DNA of 64,000 nt from a gamma proteobacterium HdN1. GTDB taxonomy: Bacteria > Pseudomonadota > Gammaproteobacteria > Pseudomonadales > Ketobacteraceae. Position 1 is the first letter of the stretch. Each line of letters begins with the position of its first letter. The stretch covers positions 2,888,527 through 2,952,526 of the forward strand of contig FP929140.1 in assembly GCA_000198515.1 (NCBI GenBank), read 5' to 3'. The position numbers were made by a program, and so were the translations under genes. This document shows positions 53,234-60,864 of the stretch, piece by piece. The notes under the pieces are model-generated. The model did not search any database and was not told where the DNA came from. It was given only the letters and a program-made list of their open reading frames with translations.

Positions 53234-54310
53234 CTAGCGGAGAAAATCGTTCGCTTGCTCTTCTTGGCGCACTGATTCTGCCCAATGTAGTAGTTGGGCG
53301 ACTGCTTCAAAGAACTCGCTCGTAATGGGATTGTGCACATCAATGTCTCGATAAAGCGCACGAGCGAGATCTACGTTTTCCATAATCGGAACGCCTGCCT
53401 CTTGTGCAGCTTCGCGAATCATGCGCGCAAAATAATCTTCGCCTTTTGCAACCACAAGCGGGAGATCGGTTTTGCCCTTTTCGTAGTGAATGGCAACCGC
53501 ATAGTGCGTTGGGTTTGTAACGACAACCGATGCGCCGCGAACCGATCCCATCGCATTTTCCTGCGACCATTCTTGGTGTAGCGCGCGACGTTGGCCTTTC
53601 AGCATCGGATCCCCTTCAGAGTTCTTGTGCTCCTGCTGAATGTCACGTCTACTCATCATCAGGTCTTTTGTCCACGCATATTTCTGATAAGCCACGTCCA
53701 TTGCCGCAATCAGCAAAAAAGCGATGGTTACGGAAATCAGCATCGCACGCAGCGTAAGCCAGAGAACTGCAAAAAGAGTTTCGTGCGAGCCGTAAGGAAG
53801 CTTAAGCGTGTCGCCTAACTGGTCACGCAAAACAATCATTGAGAGCAAGATAATGAGGCTGGATTTGCCAACCGATTTTGCCAACTCAACGAAGTTTCGC
53901 TGTGAAAACATTCTCTTTAAGCCAGCGGCGGGATTGAGGCGGTTCAAGTCTGGTTTTACGGGCTTTAGTGCGAGCACTTTTCCCACTTGGACAAACTCAA
54001 TAAACACACCGATTGCAGCGGCGAAAAAAATCAGCGGCAGTAAGATCGCCAGAAACACCCCCGCACCGCTCATCATTGCATCGAGCAGCCCGTTAAGATT
54101 GTCTGGGGGGAGATTTTGCCAAGTTGTGCGAACGTAATGTATCCACCGCTGGAACAGAACGGGCAGAAGCCCACCTAGAAGGCCAATCCACACAGGAATC
54201 AAGAGGGTTTTTCCAAGATCCTGGCTACGGCTGACGTTGCCGTCCCTACGGGCGTCCTCAATACGTTTGGGGGTAGGCAGCTCGGTTTGGTCACTTTGTT
54301 TTTCAGCCAT
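53234..54310 (-). CDS. sctU: Type III secretion export-switch protein, SctU/FlhB family
   Basis: A 358-residue inner-membrane protein with four helices and a cytoplasmic autocleavage domain. The cleavage motif N-P-T-H is in ASVVVTNPTHYAVAIHYEKG. The linker EGDPMLKGQRRALHQEWSQE and the end ITSEFFEAVAQLLHWAESV look more like injectisome SctU (YscU/HrcU) than flagellar FlhB, but the two families are close and I cannot exclude FlhB. No other secretion or flagellar gene that I can recognise lies in the window. It is convergent with yfaP, with 9 bp between their stops. Confidence 0.82.
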   Translation of the reverse strand: MAEKQSDQTELPTPKRIEDARRDGNVSRSQDLGKTLLIPVWIGLLGGLLPVLFQRWIHYVRTTWQNLPPDNLNGLLDAMMSGAGVFLAILLPLIFFAAAIGVFIEFVQVGKVLALKPVKPDLNRLNPAAGLKRMFSQRNFVELAKSVGKSSLIILLSMIVLRDQLGDTLKLPYGSHETLFAVLWLTLRAMLISVTIAFLLIAAMDVAYQKYAWTKDLMMSRRDIQQEHKNSEGDPMLKGQRRALHQEWSQENAMGSVRGASVVVTNPTHYAVAIHYEKGKTDLPLVVAKGEDYFARMIREAAQEAGVPIMENVDLARALYRDIDVHNPITSEFFEAVAQLLHWAESVRQEEQANDFLR

Positions 54311-54328
54311 CTTCGCGAACGCCCGTCT

Positions 54329-54385
54329 ATCAGGTTGGAAAAGCGATTTATCAGGTTGGAGAAGCTATCAGGTTGGAGAAGCTAT
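54329..54385. repeat. 17-bp tandem repeat upstream of sctU
   Basis: Three copies of TATCAGGTTGGAGAAGC (the first, TATCAGGTTGGAAAAGC, is followed by GATT). It lies just upstream of the sctU start, so copy number could affect its expression. Confidence 0.8.
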
Positions 54386-54537
54386 TTAGGTCGGTAGAAC
54401 TTGCGAATCCGTATCTTTGGGTTTCTGCAATGCGGTAGTTTTCCCAATGGGTGACTAAGGGTGTTGATTGCTACCATGGCGAACCCCGTCGGGTTGTCTG
54501 CTCGCACGGTAATCTTTCACAAGACAGGGTTCATGCA

Positions 54538-55008
54538 ATGGATATCAGAAAAACAGGGGGCGGAACGCTTGGCACTCCTTATACCGTTGCTGACGCTCGG
54601 CAAGAACTACAGCAGCGAAGTTGGCAAAGCGCTCAAAGTCGGACGCAACCCGTTGTGCCGGGCCCAAAGGGTACTCACGGCCCCGCAGTCACAGAATCGG
54701 ATAAGCTAGCGTTTGAACAATTGCTGCAAGGGCAGATCAGTAGTCCTGCGCTCCAGTCAGTGGAAGCTGCTTCCGCCTCTCGCCAGGCCGAATCCATTTT
54801 GCTCGTGGATATTTGGCAGGAGCAGCCGATTGCCGGTGATCGGAGCCTTGTGCCCCGTGAGCGACTGGATGTTACTGGTGGCGACCCCTTGGCACATTCT
54901 GCGCCAGCGCCCATGCAAAAACTCATGGCGAGTGTCGATTATGTGTTGAGCGCGTTTGATACAGAGCGCAGGCCATTGGGTTCCAATCCGAATTATGCGT
55001 TTGGCTAA
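54538..55008 (+). CDS. Unrecognised soluble protein next to sctU
   Basis: About 156 residues, polar, without a signal peptide or membrane helix. It starts MDIRKTGGGTLGTPYTVADA. I do not recognise a family. The frame is open further upstream to a GTG at 54451; the ATG at 54538 is a better start. It is divergent from sctU and followed after 35 bp by another unknown gene on the same strand, so the two may form an operon. A type III secretion role is only suggested by position. Confidence 0.5.
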   Translation: MDIRKTGGGTLGTPYTVADARQELQQRSWQSAQSRTQPVVPGPKGTHGPAVTESDKLAFEQLLQGQISSPALQSVEAASASRQAESILLVDIWQEQPIAGDRSLVPRERLDVTGGDPLAHSAPAPMQKLMASVDYVLSAFDTERRPLGSNPNYAFG

Positions 55009-55043
55009 GCAGGGTTTTGTTCTCAGCTAGATAAGGATTGTTT

Positions 55044-55721
55044 GTGAGTATCACCGAGGCGGCCATGTCATGCGAAGCAAATCAATTACGCGAAGCGGCA
55101 GCGCGGCTGCTTTGGGTCGCGGCTTCAATGGATCTCTCCATGGGGCTTGCGGCGCTCAAACGCGTAGCACAAAGCGGCGGTGATTTAGCATATCCACGTT
55201 TTCTCAAAATGCTTCTGATTATATCGGAATCGGATGACAGGGTAGGGCAGGCGCGAATTGCGCAGATTCTTGCGGGCGGTTTACGCTCTATGGATATGCC
55301 TTCTGGGAGCTTGAGTGCTTGGGGGGCAAGCTATTTTGGGCAGGCAAGCCAGAACACCGTGATTTCGGCTAGCACCTTGCGCAGTGTGCCGCTGCGTCGT
55401 TGGGGGCCGGTGGAATACTTAACCCTTTGGTTTTGCCAGAAAACCCAACGCCCCTACCTTTCCGATCACGCGTTTCGAAAATCGCTTAGCTCTCTGATTA
55501 CACTGGTCAACATGGATGATGAAGCGCGTCTCCTGTATCCGCAAAAAATCATCGAACAGTTGTCAAGCGGCAGTGAAGGCGCCTGCACGCGCTCTGCGCG
55601 TCAGCGCTTGCAAGCGCTGTCAGAAGCATGGGCGGCAGGAAGCGCGCCGGATTCGATTGCGGCAGTGGCTGCCACTTATCCGTGGGCTTGCGGGGATAGC
55701 AGCCAAGAGTCCAACCCCTAG
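55044..55721 (+). CDS. Unrecognised soluble helical protein
   Basis: About 225 residues, rich in Ala, Leu and Ser, with no signal peptide. It starts at GTG 55044 with AAGGA 6 bp upstream. Segments such as REAAARLLWVAASMDLSMGL and RRWGPVEYLTLWFCQKTQRP suggest a helical, mainly cytoplasmic protein. I do not recognise a family. The best clue is its place beside sctU and directly before rpsF; a chaperone, gatekeeper or regulator of type III secretion is conceivable but not shown. Confidence 0.55.
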   Translation: MSITEAAMSCEANQLREAAARLLWVAASMDLSMGLAALKRVAQSGGDLAYPRFLKMLLIISESDDRVGQARIAQILAGGLRSMDMPSGSLSAWGASYFGQASQNTVISASTLRSVPLRRWGPVEYLTLWFCQKTQRPYLSDHAFRKSLSSLITLVNMDDEARLLYPQKIIEQLSSGSEGACTRSARQRLQALSEAWAAGSAPDSIAAVAATYPWACGDSSQESNP

Positions 55722-55888
55722 CGTTTCTTGTGCCGAGCGCAGAATTTCTGGCCTTTGAATGGAAAATTAGCGTACAATGCGCGGTCCCTAGCGCTGTGCT
55801 GGGGATTTGTATATCCATTTCTCCTTGCCTTATCGTCCTGCACAATTGCTGTGGCAGTTCGGAAGGCTTGAATCCATAAGGAGCTGTC

Positions 55889-56314
55889 ATGAGACACTAC
55901 GAAATCGTGTTTATGGTGCACCCTGATCAAAGCGAACAGGTGCCAGGTATGGTTGAACGCTATAAAGGCGTTATTACCGAAGGTGGTGGCAAAATCCACC
56001 GTTTTGAAGACTGGGGCCGCCGCCAGCTGGCCTACCCGATCGACAAAATTCACAAAGCACACTACATCCTGATGAACGTTGAGTGCAGCCAAGAAGCGCT
56101 TGATGAACTCGGAACCAACTTCCGCTACAACGATGCCGTATTGCGTAACATCGTAATTCGCAAAGACGAAGCCGTAACGAGCGAATCGCCTATGCTGAAA
56201 GCGGGTGATAAGCCGGAGCGTGAGCGTCGTTCGCCCATGGGCTCGCGTGGCGATTCTGAGACCGACATGGATTCCGACGATTCCGACGACTCTGACGATT
56301 CGTCTGAAGATTGA
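55889..56314 (+). CDS. rpsF: 30S ribosomal protein S6
   Basis: A 141-residue protein, [20 protein letters not shown], with the S6 core [10 protein letters not shown]. It forms a heterodimer with S18 on the 30S platform. The C-terminal tail has a run of Asp/Ser (D-S-D-D-S-D-D), an acidic extension that varies among bacteria. AAGGAG precedes the ATG. It heads the rpsF-priB-rpsR-DUF2232-rplI operon; S6-S18 autoregulation through the leader is known in the family but I cannot identify the site with certainty here. Confidence 0.98.
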   Translation: MRHYEIVFMVHPDQSEQVPGMVERYKGVITEGGGKIHRFEDWGRRQLAYPIDKIHKAHYILMNVECSQEALDELGTNFRYNDAVLRNIVIRKDEAVTSESPMLKAGDKPERERRSPMGSRGDSETDMDSDDSDDSDDSSED

Positions 56315-56387
56315 TCCGGTCACGCTTTGAATTTCAAAACGCAGCATACGCAGTTAGTAAGATAAGCAGTTATCAAGAGAGTGTGGC

Positions 56388-56714
56388 TTGGAAGAAAACA
56401 CCATCACGCTCAGCGGTACCATTCTGGAAATAGAAGAACCACGATTCGCCCCTGCGGGGATGCCGCATCAGCGTTTCTTGCTAGAGCATCGTTCTCGGCA
56501 GGTGGAGGCTGGTAACCCACGCATAGTACAAGTGAAGCTTCTTGTAGAAATCAGAGGCGAGCTTGTGCGCAGCGCCCAACGCCAAGTTGTGGTGGGTCAG
56601 CGGGTGAGGGTGAGGGGGTTCTTGGATCGCGCGGGATACTCGCGTTCCGAATACCAGGATGGAACAACCGGACGCACTGTGTTGCATGCACAAATGATTG
56701 AAACTTCCCCATAG
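56388..56714 (+). CDS. priB: Primosomal replication protein PriB
   Basis: A 108-residue single-OB-fold protein (N-T-I-T-L-S-G-T-I-L-E, GMPHQRFLLEHRSRQVEAGN, VGQRVRVRGFLDRAGY) that binds single-stranded DNA and helps PriA at replication restart. It starts at TTG 56388. Its place between rpsF and rpsR is the classical one in enterobacteria and betaproteobacteria. Together with priA in the window it suggests a PriA-PriB-type restart pathway. Confidence 0.95.
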   Translation: MEENTITLSGTILEIEEPRFAPAGMPHQRFLLEHRSRQVEAGNPRIVQVKLLVEIRGELVRSAQRQVVVGQRVRVRGFLDRAGYSRSEYQDGTTGRTVLHAQMIETSP

Positions 56715-56739
56715 GTTGGGGAGCTAAGAGGGCACAAAA

Positions 56740-56967
56740 ATGGCACGTTTTTATCGTCGCAGAAAGTTTTGCCGTTTCACCGCAGAAGGTGTTCAGGAAA
56801 TTGACTACAAAGACTTGGAACTTCTAAAAAACTACATCACGGAAACCGGCAAGATCGTACCTAGCCGCATCACTGGCACGAGCGCAAGATACCAGCGCCA
56901 ACTTGCCACTGCGGTGAAACGCGCGCGTTTTCTCGCGCTGCTGCCGTACACCGATTCGCACCAATAA
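56740..56967 (+). CDS. rpsR: 30S ribosomal protein S18
   Basis: A 75-residue protein, [20 protein letters not shown], with the S18 signature ([20 protein letters not shown]). It binds S6. Third gene of the operon. Confidence 0.98.
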   Translation: MARFYRRRKFCRFTAEGVQEIDYKDLELLKNYITETGKIVPSRITGTSARYQRQLATAVKRARFLALLPYTDSHQ

Positions 56968-57078
56968 GTCCTATAAACACGCTCGCTAATGCAGGTTTGA
57001 TGCTGTGCTCGTGCGCTAGTGCGAGCCAGCAACATAAGTAGAAAGCATTCGCGAACAAGAGAGGCGTTTAGCTCAAAT

Positions 57079-57909
57079 ATGACTCGATTGGCCCAATGGA
57101 TCATGGCCTCGCCGTTTAACGCGGTATTGGCAACGCTGTTGCTAGGCTTTTCGGGCATATTTGGGTGGGCGGTTGCGGTGCCAGCAACGATGGCGGGGCT
57201 TCGACACGGTTTGCGTGCGGGAGTTTTGCCTTTGGCGGTGGCACTGGCAGTCGCCGCATTACACTGGAGCCAAGGGGACCTTACTTTAATGGGAACCGTG
57301 GTTGCCACTTGGTGTGGTGGATGGGCATTGGGCGCCTCGCGCTCTTGGCCAGTCACTCTCCTGATTACTGTTGGCACGAGCGCCATTTTTGTGGTGTTTA
57401 TGCAAACGGTAGGCAGCTCGCAGCTGGTGAAGCTGTTTGAGCAATATCAGCAAGTCATTGGCTCGCTGAACCCTGACGATGCAGTTGCGCTAAAAGGAAT
57501 ACCTCAAGCGCTTTTTCTGCAGCTGATGGGCATTTGGGTCGCAATGAGTGCCGTAATTGCATTGTTTGTTGCACGTTCAATGCAGGCAAGATTGTATAAC
57601 CCAGGTGGGTTTCGACAGGAATTCCACGGCTTGCGCATGATTCCCTCACTAAGCGCCCTCTGCGTTGCGCCGTTGCTGTTAATTCAGCTCTGGCCAGATG
57701 CAGAAGCGGCAGCAGGTTTGTTCCTGATACCGCTTTTGCTGGCAGGCATTGCTTTGGTGCATGGAATCATTGGCCGCAAAAAACTGGGATCAGCGCCCTT
57801 GGTTGTGATGTATCTGGGGCTTGTGCTGATCGCGCCCGTGGTAACGCCGGTTCTGCTACTAGTAGCGCTGGCGGACAGTTTTTTCGACTTCAGGAACCGT
57901 ATGGCGTAG
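57079..57909 (+). CDS. DUF2232 membrane protein
   Basis: About 276 residues with six to eight hydrophobic helices (for example ASPFNAVLATLLLGFSGIFG). DUF2232 proteins, often encoded between rpsR and rplI in Pseudomonas-type operons, are inner-membrane proteins of unknown function. The ATG at 57079 is used; a GTG at 57019 is in frame. There is no ribosome binding site worth noting. Confidence 0.82.
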   Translation: MTRLAQWIMASPFNAVLATLLLGFSGIFGWAVAVPATMAGLRHGLRAGVLPLAVALAVAALHWSQGDLTLMGTVVATWCGGWALGASRSWPVTLLITVGTSAIFVVFMQTVGSSQLVKLFEQYQQVIGSLNPDDAVALKGIPQALFLQLMGIWVAMSAVIALFVARSMQARLYNPGGFRQEFHGLRMIPSLSALCVAPLLLIQLWPDAEAAAGLFLIPLLLAGIALVHGIIGRKKLGSAPLVVMYLGLVLIAPVVTPVLLLVALADSFFDFRNRMA

Positions 57910-58015
57910 ATCGGTTGCTTGTAGGCACATTTGCGGTTTGCAAATGCCTGTTTGCTTGCGGATTGATCCGCTGTTCTGTTCAAAACAGAAACGAGTATGA
58001 CGAGAGGAAATTTCA

Positions 58016-58465
58016 ATGGAAGTAATTCTGCTTGCCAAAACCCGCAACCTTGGGAATTTGGGCGATCGCGTTAGAGTTAAAAATGGCTATGGCCGCAACT
58101 ACCTGATCCCACAAGGCAAAGCGCTGCCCGCAACGGAAGCCAACGTGAAGATGTTTGAAGGCCGTCGCGCAGAGCTTGAGCGTCAAGCCGCTGCCGAGCT
58201 GGGCGATGCAAGCGCTCGCGCTGCACGTTTGGCAGAAATTGCCAGCATCACGATTGCTGCGAAAGCAGGCGATGAAGGCAAGCTTTTCGGCTCTGTTGGT
58301 ACGCGCGATATCGCTGCGGCTCTCACCGAAGCTGGACTTGAAGTGAAGAAATCCGAAGTGCTGATGCCAAATGGCTCTATTCGCAATATCGGCGAATACG
58401 TCGTTGAAGTGCAGTTGCACAGCGACGTAACGGGCGAAATTACCGTGACGGTAGTCAGCGCCTAA
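58016..58465 (+). CDS. rplI: 50S ribosomal protein L9
   Basis: A 149-residue protein, [20 protein letters not shown], with the L9 N-terminal domain, connecting helix and C-terminal domain, all normal. Last gene of the operon, followed by a strong terminator. Confidence 0.98.
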   Translation: MEVILLAKTRNLGNLGDRVRVKNGYGRNYLIPQGKALPATEANVKMFEGRRAELERQAAAELGDASARAARLAEIASITIAAKAGDEGKLFGSVGTRDIAAALTEAGLEVKKSEVLMPNGSIRNIGEYVVEVQLHSDVTGEITVTVVSA

Positions 58466-58490
58466 AGCTGTATCGGCATGCATTTGAATT

Positions 58491-58527
58491 CGGTCAGCCC
58501 TTGTAAAAGCGGCTGGCCGTTTTTTTT
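58491..58527 (+). terminator. Rho-independent terminator after rplI
   Basis: CGGTCAGCC (58491-58499) pairs with GGCTGGCCG (58511-58519) around an 11-nt loop, followed by eight T residues. Confidence 0.92.
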
Positions 58528-58568
58528 GTGGTCGGGGTTTTGTGTGTTGAGTTCGACGTTGTTTCGAA

Positions 58569-58919
58569 TTAGGCATTGCCGCGAAAAATAAAATACACAG
58601 CGCCCACCATGCACAGCGCGGCCCAAAGAAAGTCGAGCTTGATCGGAGCTTTCATATAGAAAACCGCAAATGGTACAAATACTAAAAGCGTAATCACTTC
58701 CTGAATAATTTTGAGCTGCGCCAATGATAGGACCGTGTAACCAACTCGGTTGGCCGGCACCTGCAGCAGATATTCAAGCAGCGCAATTCCCCAGCTTGCG
58801 AAGGCAGCAATCCACCAAGGTTTGTCGTTCAGGTTGCGTAGGTGTGAATACCAGGCGAACGTCATGAAGATGTTCGATAGTACTAGCAGACTAACGGTTT
58901 GGAAAATAGGATGGTTCAT
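58569..58919 (-). CDS. DMT-family / DUF486 membrane protein
   Basis: About 116 residues, four predicted membrane helices. It starts MNHPIFQTVSLLVLSNIFMT at 58919, where GAGGGG lies upstream; a longer frame opens at 58964. The A-W-Y-S-H-L and QVPANRVGYTVLSLAQLKII segments are the DUF486 pattern, a group of small drug/metabolite-type transporters. Substrate unknown. It is on the opposite strand to rplI and the czc operon. Confidence 0.85.
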   Translation of the reverse strand: MNHPIFQTVSLLVLSNIFMTFAWYSHLRNLNDKPWWIAAFASWGIALLEYLLQVPANRVGYTVLSLAQLKIIQEVITLLVFVPFAVFYMKAPIKLDFLWAALCMVGAVYFIFRGNA

Positions 58920-59091
58920 TCGCCCCTCGTTGGGTTCGGCGCACTGGTTGTTCGAAGGCGGCAAGGTGTTTGTGGCGGAGATAGAATCGTGTTAGCCTGG
59001 CTCGCCGTGTCACTCATACTTGTATTTTAGAGGAAGAATGTGAGCTAGAGTAATTGTGTGAGCGAGAGCGACTGTGCGTGTTAGAGTATCA

Positions 59092-59499
59092 ATGAGAGCT
59101 ATCGTAACAATGAAAGCTGCCGCTGTATCCATCGTGCTTTTTCTATTTGTGGTGCAGATTTTTGCGGCTGCAGCAGAAGTGCACGCAGAGCATGGGCCTG
59201 TTACGCAAACGCATATCGCTCAAACCCATATTTCTCAAACGCATGTTGCTCAAGCGCATGTTGCTCAAGCGCATATTGAACAGCCGCGCTTGCAGCCGGA
59301 GCAGAGTTTGCTGTCTGCAACCTCTGCGGATGCGCGAGGGCTTTGCGGCTTCTGTTTTTGCCATTTTCATGGATATGCCGCAGCGCTGTTAGCACACCCA
59401 TCCGTTGTTATTTTGTTGGGTAGTGTCGATTTCCCAAACCAAGGCACGAGCCTTCTTACCCACCCAATCCCTCCCGACATTCGCCCCCCAATTGTCTAA
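59092..59499 (+). CDS. His-rich CzcI-like small exported protein
   Basis: About 135 residues, with a signal peptide (KAAAVSIVLFLFVVQIFAAA). The mature part has His-containing five-residue repeats (QTHIA, QTHIS, QTHVA, QAHVA) followed by a Cys/His patch (C-G-F-C-F-C-H-F-H) and a PPDIRPPI end. Its place before czcC and its small exported, His/Cys-rich nature match CzcI-type proteins of metal efflux operons, whose role is regulatory or metal-binding. Starts at 59074 (GTG), 59092 (ATG) or 59110 (ATG) are all possible. Confidence 0.6.
   Translation: MRAIVTMKAAAVSIVLFLFVVQIFAAAAEVHAEHGPVTQTHIAQTHISQTHVAQAHVAQAHIEQPRLQPEQSLLSATSADARGLCGFCFCHFHGYAAALLAHPSVVILLGSVDFPNQGTSLLTHPIPPDIRPPIV
59215..59280 (+). 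repeat. 15-bp tandem repeat in the CzcI-like gene
   Basis: Head-to-tail copies related to CAAGCGCATGTTGCT (five residues each, Q-x-H-x-x). Copy number would set the number of His residues. Confidence 0.85.
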
Positions 59500-59598
59500 C
59501 GTAAGAATGAAAAGCCGGTAAGGCTCTTCGATCCGATCAGACGGAAGGCCGCTGTATCTGCGGCGATTACTTACGAAAAAATTATTCAGGATCAACCT
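59500..59598 (+). promoter_or_regulatory. Structured leader before czcC
   Basis: About 100 bp with two short hairpins (AGCC-GGTAA-GGCT and GCCGC-TGTATCT-GCGGC) followed by an A/T-rich stretch. It may carry a promoter, operator or an attenuation structure. It does not match a riboswitch that I know. Confidence 0.3.
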
Positions 59599-60846
59599 AT
59601 GCTGCGAAAACACGCATTGGCGTTGTGTATGGCTGTGTTCGTGTGGGCAACAGTCTTGCCTCTTGCCGAGGGGGCGCCAGCGGTCAGCGAAACTTGGTGC
59701 ACGAAGTTCTATCAGAAATTAGCTCAACACCCTGAAATGCTCGCCGAGAGAGCAAAGCGGGATGCGCAGATTGCAAGCGCAGATGCGGTAAAAAAGCCGC
59801 TCTATAATCCAGAAATAGAAGCCGGAATTGAACGTGAAGGTGAAGATCGAAACGTCCACCTCGGAATCTCGCAAGGAATTGATCTTTGGGGAAAATCGGA
59901 GCCGCGTCGTCGCCGCGCCGAATTTATGCGTACTCAGGCGGAAGTGCGATATCAGGAGGCCATGCAAACGAAAGCGTCTGACGTGTTGCTGCAAATGATT
60001 GAGTGGCAAGATGCGCAGGCGTTAGAGCAGCTCTCGAAAACTCAGGAACGGCATCTCGGCCAGTTATTGAACCTTCTTGAGCAGCGCCGCGTCGCGGGCG
60101 ATCTCGGTGAGTTTGAAGCAACCCTCACCTACCTTGCACTTTCTCAGCAGTTAACCGAGAGTGCAGAAGCCGAAGCGCGCAAACTGCGCGCGCGGGCAAG
60201 CCTTGCCGTCTTGTTACCGACAATGGACGACGATCTATTGCGAATCCCGGAAGCGTTTTGGGCGCCAAAGGATCGTGAACCTTTTGATTCGCTCGTGGCA
60301 GCTCGCCCTGCCGTGCAGGCGGCATGGGCCGAGTGGCAGCAGCAATTGCTGCAAGCGCGCGAGGCTGGATTAGAAGCGAAATCCGATCCGGTGCTGGGAA
60401 TCGGCGGGGGCAAAAATGGTGATGAAAATGTGGTTTCGCTCAGCCTCTCGGTTCCGCTTGCAATTCGAAATAACCGCAAAGCGGAGGTGCGAGCAGCGCA
60501 GCACGGGGCGATTAGCGCAGAGGCCCTCTGGCAAAATGCGCAACTGCTGGAACGCGCAAAGCTGGAGAGCGCGCGTCAGATCATGCAGGCTTATCAGCAG
60601 CGTTATTCTGACTGGCAAAGCAAAATGGCGGGGCCAGTGGAACGGAGCGCAGCGTTGCTGGAAAAACAGTGGAAGGCCGGTGATCTTGCTACCCAAGAGT
60701 ATTTGCAAGCGCTCAAAGAGAGCACCGAAGCGCGTGCAGCGGGAATCGCCCTAAAAGGAGCTTGGCATGTGTCTGTTGTGCATTGGTTAGAAGCAAGCAA
60801 CCAGCTGCTAAGCGCAGTTGGGCAGCCGCATGTAAGCACTCCGTAA
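59599..60846 (+). CDS. czcC: Outer-membrane channel CzcC-like (TolC family)
   Basis: A 415-residue TolC-family outer-membrane factor. A signal peptide (MLRKHALALCMAVFVWATVL) is followed by a repeat of two alpha-helical hairpin halves (for example RRRRAEFMRTQAEVRYQEAM and AQHGAISAEALWQNAQLLER) with beta-strand pieces such as LGIGGGKNGDENVVSLSLSV. It forms the outer channel of the metal efflux pump with CzcB and CzcA. It is unlikely to serve the RTX exporter. Confidence 0.92.
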   Translation: MLRKHALALCMAVFVWATVLPLAEGAPAVSETWCTKFYQKLAQHPEMLAERAKRDAQIASADAVKKPLYNPEIEAGIEREGEDRNVHLGISQGIDLWGKSEPRRRRAEFMRTQAEVRYQEAMQTKASDVLLQMIEWQDAQALEQLSKTQERHLGQLLNLLEQRRVAGDLGEFEATLTYLALSQQLTESAEAEARKLRARASLAVLLPTMDDDLLRIPEAFWAPKDREPFDSLVAARPAVQAAWAEWQQQLLQAREAGLEAKSDPVLGIGGGKNGDENVVSLSLSVPLAIRNNRKAEVRAAQHGAISAEALWQNAQLLERAKLESARQIMQAYQQRYSDWQSKMAGPVERSAALLEKQWKAGDLATQEYLQALKESTEARAAGIALKGAWHVSVVHWLEASNQLLSAVGQPHVSTP

Positions 60847-60864
60847 GAAATAAGGTGAAGTTTT

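Noticed and set aside
59500-59598. Cobalamin or other riboswitch before czcC
   Set aside because: Short hairpins are present but no conserved riboswitch core that I can recognise.
59599-60846. CzcC as the outer-membrane partner for the RTX exporter
   Set aside because: It belongs to the heavy-metal RND operon by position and similarity and is far from the transposon; a host TolC elsewhere is more likely.
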